Shown here piece after piece: positions 5,090 to 6,804 of a DNA stretch of 6,804 bases (positions within the stretch are counted from its first letter, which is position 1; the number at the start of each line of letters is the position of its first letter). The DNA comes from Pseudomonadota bacterium (GTDB taxonomy: Bacteria > Myxococcota_A > Polyangia > Fen-1088): assembly GCA_023438785.1 (NCBI GenBank), contig JAEXQJ010000124.1, positions 1-6,804 of the forward strand. The letters are read 5' to 3'. The position numbers and the translations under genes were made by a program. The notes under the pieces are model-generated. The model was given only the letters and a program-made list of their open reading frames with translations, did no database searches and was not told where the DNA came from.

Positions 5090-6757
5090 ATGAGACGACA
5101 TAACCTCTTTGGCTTACTCGGTATCGCAGGCGTCTTGGCGCTTGCGGGCTCCGGCTGTGGTTCGGACGGCGGGACGACGACGCCTGATGCTGGCCAGCAC
5201 ACGGACAGCGGCCGGACGAGCACATCGACCGCGAGCAAGACGAGCACACAGTCTCGTTCGGGGAGCGGCACCGGGACGGGGACGGCCACGGCCACCCCGT
5301 CGGTGAGCAGCTCGGGGACGGGCACAGGCACGGGCACGGGCTCGCCTTCGGTGAGCCAGACGGGGACAGGCACGGGCACGGCGAGCACGACGGGCACGCC
5401 GTCCGCGACGGGCACGAGCACGGTGAGCACGACGGGCACGCCGTCTGCGACGGGCACGAGCACGGTGAGCACGACGGGCACGCCGTCCGCGACGGGCACG
5501 GGCACGGCCACGAGCTCGCCCTCAGCCATCACCACCGCGAGTGTCACCGCCACGACCACCGTTTCTACGACGGCCACCGCGACGGGCAGCCACACCGCCA
5601 CGTTGTCCATGACGGATACCATGACGGCCAGCGCTTCGAGCACGACGACCATGACGGTGCCGAGCACGATGACGGCCAGCGTTTCCGTAACGGCCCTCGG
5701 CACGGACAGCCAGACGTCGACCCAGTCGATCACTGTCACGCAGACGAACACCAACACCGAGACCGCCCAGGCGACGGAATCCGAGACGGCCACGAGGACG
5801 GTCACGGGCACCACGACCGAGACTGGCACTCACACCATCACGGTCTCCGAGACAGCGACGGCCACGGTGAGCGTCACCGTCACGCCCTCGGCCACGGCCA
5901 CCGTGACCGTGACCTCGGCGACGTCGACCGGCACAAACACGGCCACCTCGACGCCGACCTCGACCGTGACTGCGACGGCCACGACGACGCCGACCGCGAC
6001 GGGCACGACGACGCCGACCGCGACGACCACGGATACGGGTACGGCGACGCCGACATCGACGGGCACGGGTACCGGTACGACGACGCCGACATCGACAGTG
6101 ACCACGACCGACACCAACACGGGCACGGTCACCGGCACGGGCACCGCGACCGTCACTGCTCTGTCGTGCTCGCCGGGCCTTCAGCCCTCGGTCGCTCTGA
6201 TCAGCGACTTCTCGTCGGAGCACTGGAATGCGACCACGAACAAGTGGACCTCGGGCGGCAACCTCTCGGGAACCGTGTTCACGTCCGTTCCGGCGAACAC
6301 GGACAACCACCTCACCTCGTCGGTGACTGGGGATGCCCTCTATCTGCGCGGTGACGCGCTAAAAGACGCATCCGTCCGCGGCGGCCTCATGTTCGATCAG
6401 TGTGTCAACACGTCCGTCTTCAAAGGCGTTCAGTTCCGACTGGGCGGCAATTTCGGTGGCACGACCCCCATCTTCCAACTCGAAACCGTCTCGCAGTTGC
6501 CGGCCGCGCAGGGCGGTGGATGCGCGGCGGGGTCGACCTGCAGTCTCTTCCCCAAGAAGAGCGTCGCCGTGTCGTCGAGTGATCCCGTCAAGGTCATGTT
6601 TTCCAGCATGGAAGGCACGGGGATGCCCTCTGCCGCTACCGACATGGCCAAGGAGATCGTGGGTGTGTCGTGGCAGTTCGAGTGCCCCGCCGGTGCGGCA
6701 GCCGACTGCGCTGGCATCGATGTCTCGGTCATCGGCATCACGTTCGTGACCGAGTAG
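5090..6757 (+). CDS. Surface lipoprotein: Thr-rich stalk plus C-terminal beta-domain
   Basis: 555 residues. MRRHNLFG and a hydrophobic core lead to C23 in ALAGSGCGSD, a lipoprotein signal with a non-classical lipobox (Gly at -3, Ser at -2). Residues about 29-358 are low-complexity Thr with Ser, Gly, Ala, Val and Pro. The first part is TGTGTG-like with 14-residue repeats (99-137). The rest is strict T-x-T-x alternation with scattered Asp/Glu. The region has no cysteine or aromatic residue apart from His. Residues 360-555 are an ordinary globular sequence rich in predicted strands, with six cysteines (C360, C438, C478, C484, C532, C540). It has features such as ALYLRG, GVQFRLGG and IVGVSWQFECP before a final VSVIGITF strand. 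This pattern resembles galactose-binding-like or carbohydrate-binding jelly-roll domains of myxobacterial lipoproteins. Ligand binding is inferred. The stalk would hold the domain away from the membrane and may be glycosylated. There is no alternative Met within the signal peptide and no ribosome site. Confidence 0.92.
   Translation: MRRHNLFGLLGIAGVLALAGSGCGSDGGTTTPDAGQHTDSGRTSTSTASKTSTQSRSGSGTGTGTATATPSVSSSGTGTGTGTGSPSVSQTGTGTGTASTTGTPSATGTSTVSTTGTPSATGTSTVSTTGTPSATGTGTATSSPSAITTASVTATTTVSTTATATGSHTATLSMTDTMTASASSTTTMTVPSTMTASVSVTALGTDSQTSTQSITVTQTNTNTETAQATESETATRTVTGTTTETGTHTITVSETATATVSVTVTPSATATVTVTSATSTGTNTATSTPTSTVTATATTTPTATGTTTPTATTTDTGTATPTSTGTGTGTTTPTSTVTTTDTNTGTVTGTGTATVTALSCSPGLQPSVALISDFSSEHWNATTNKWTSGGNLSGTVFTSVPANTDNHLTSSVTGDALYLRGDALKDASVRGGLMFDQCVNTSVFKGVQFRLGGNFGGTTPIFQLETVSQLPAAQGGGCAAGSTCSLFPKKSVAVSSSDPVKVMFSSMEGTGMPSAATDMAKEIVGVSWQFECPAGAAADCAGIDVSVIGITFVTE
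5384..5500 (+). repeat. 42-bp tandem repeat, about 2.8 copies, in frame
   Basis: Copies start at 5384, 5426 and 5468; the third is cut at 33 bp. The first two are 42 bp each and differ only at a silent position (TCC or TCT serine). Each encodes a 14-residue unit of the form STTGTPSATGTSTV. Near identity at the DNA level points to recent duplication. The unit is a multiple of three, so copy-number change keeps the frame. Confidence 0.85.
5981..6096 (+). repeat. Dispersed 20-bp repeat encoding TTTPTAT-like units
   Basis: The 20-mer ACGACGACGCCGACCGCGAC occurs exactly at 5981 and 6005. Close variants occur at 6041 and 6077, where the second half reads CGACATCGAC. Spacings are 24, 36 and 36 bp, all multiples of six, matching the two-codon period of the stalk. 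It is a second repeat family in the same gene, more diverged than the 42-bp one. Confidence 0.7.
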
Positions 6758-6804
6758 CTCGAGAGGCGAGCCGGGGCGCCGGGCCCCCGCCCCCCCCACA
6801 CCCC
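6758..6804. other. Non-coding C-rich tail at the window end
   Basis: After the lipoprotein stop there is a short GC stem (GGGGC at 6773-6777, GCCCC at 6783-6787, 5-nt loop) with no T tract, then a C-rich run (seven C in a row at 6791-6797) to the end. It may be a weak terminator stem. The homopolymer-like end could also reflect a contig edge or low-quality assembly. Confidence 0.35.

Larger units (their letters stand above)
5174..6163 (+). repeat. Thr-rich low-complexity coding tract with 6-bp (two-codon) periodicity
   Basis: About 990 bp in which roughly every second codon is Thr (mostly ACG or ACC), alternating with Gly, Ala, Ser or Val codons. The result is a two-codon period. Because of this regularity, long frames are also open on the minus strand and in shifted frames; they are by-products of the composition. 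Confidence 0.85.

Noticed and set aside
4783..5829. 348-codon minus-strand frame rich in VPVPVPV, with 5830-6156 continuing the pattern
   Set aside because: The alternating Val sequence is the mirror of the alternating Thr codons of the lipoprotein stalk. The plus strand has a signal peptide, lipobox and a normal C-terminal domain.
5384..6096. Repeated short units that might suggest a CRISPR array
   Set aside because: Repeats are contiguous or spaced by multiples of six with no unique spacers, lie in one continuous coding frame, and have no cas genes nearby.

Overview
This is a GC-rich window with six convincing protein genes and one probable very small gene. It has no RNA genes, insertion sequences or CRISPR arrays. 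Composition, strongly G/C-ending codons and the set of families suggest a delta-proteobacterial lineage, most likely Myxococcota. Those families are a tandem DsbA-fold protein, an AarF/UbiB kinase-like protein, a ~380-residue RelA/SpoT-like protein, and a lipoprotein with a Thr-rich stalk and a Cys-containing C-terminal beta-domain. The assignment rests on general resemblance, not a search.

Layout. Positions 1-1389 (+) hold a periplasmic thiol-redox pair: the 3' part of a tandem DsbA-family protein, then 13 bp later a membrane-anchored TlpA/ResA-type thioredoxin. A perfect 10-bp hairpin at 1387-1410 ends both this unit and the convergent gene, and its two ends are the two stop codons. On the minus strand, in transcription order, come a UbiB/AarF-family protein (4636-2792), a 33-36 residue single-membrane-segment peptide (2754 or 2745 to 2644), and a 383-residue protein (2559-1408). 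The last carries the RelA/SpoT nucleotidyltransferase signature in divergent form. The peptide and the RelA-like gene each have their own sigma70-like promoter candidate. Divergent from the UbiB-like gene, with 14 bp between start codons, is a 119-residue helical protein of unknown function (4651-5010, +). It is followed by a 555-residue lipoprotein (5090-6757, +). Its middle ~330 residues are Thr-rich, with alternating T-x-T-x sequence, and contain exact 42-bp tandem repeats.

How the parts may work together. The first two genes fit envelope disulfide handling. The UbiB-like gene and its divergent neighbour share one start region and may be functionally linked. The lipoprotein looks like a surface-displayed domain on a long flexible stalk.

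Main points of interest. (1) The 383-residue protein keeps counterparts of the Asp and Glu that bind metal in (p)ppGpp synthetases but shows no HD hydrolase motif. (2) Three genes have a -10-like hexamer ending 6-8 nt before the ATG and no convincing Shine-Dalgarno, suggesting leaderless mRNAs. (3) There is an unannotated-size membrane peptide behind the best promoter in the window. Both window ends look arbitrary: the first gene is cut, and the last ~25 bases are a C-rich low-complexity tract.
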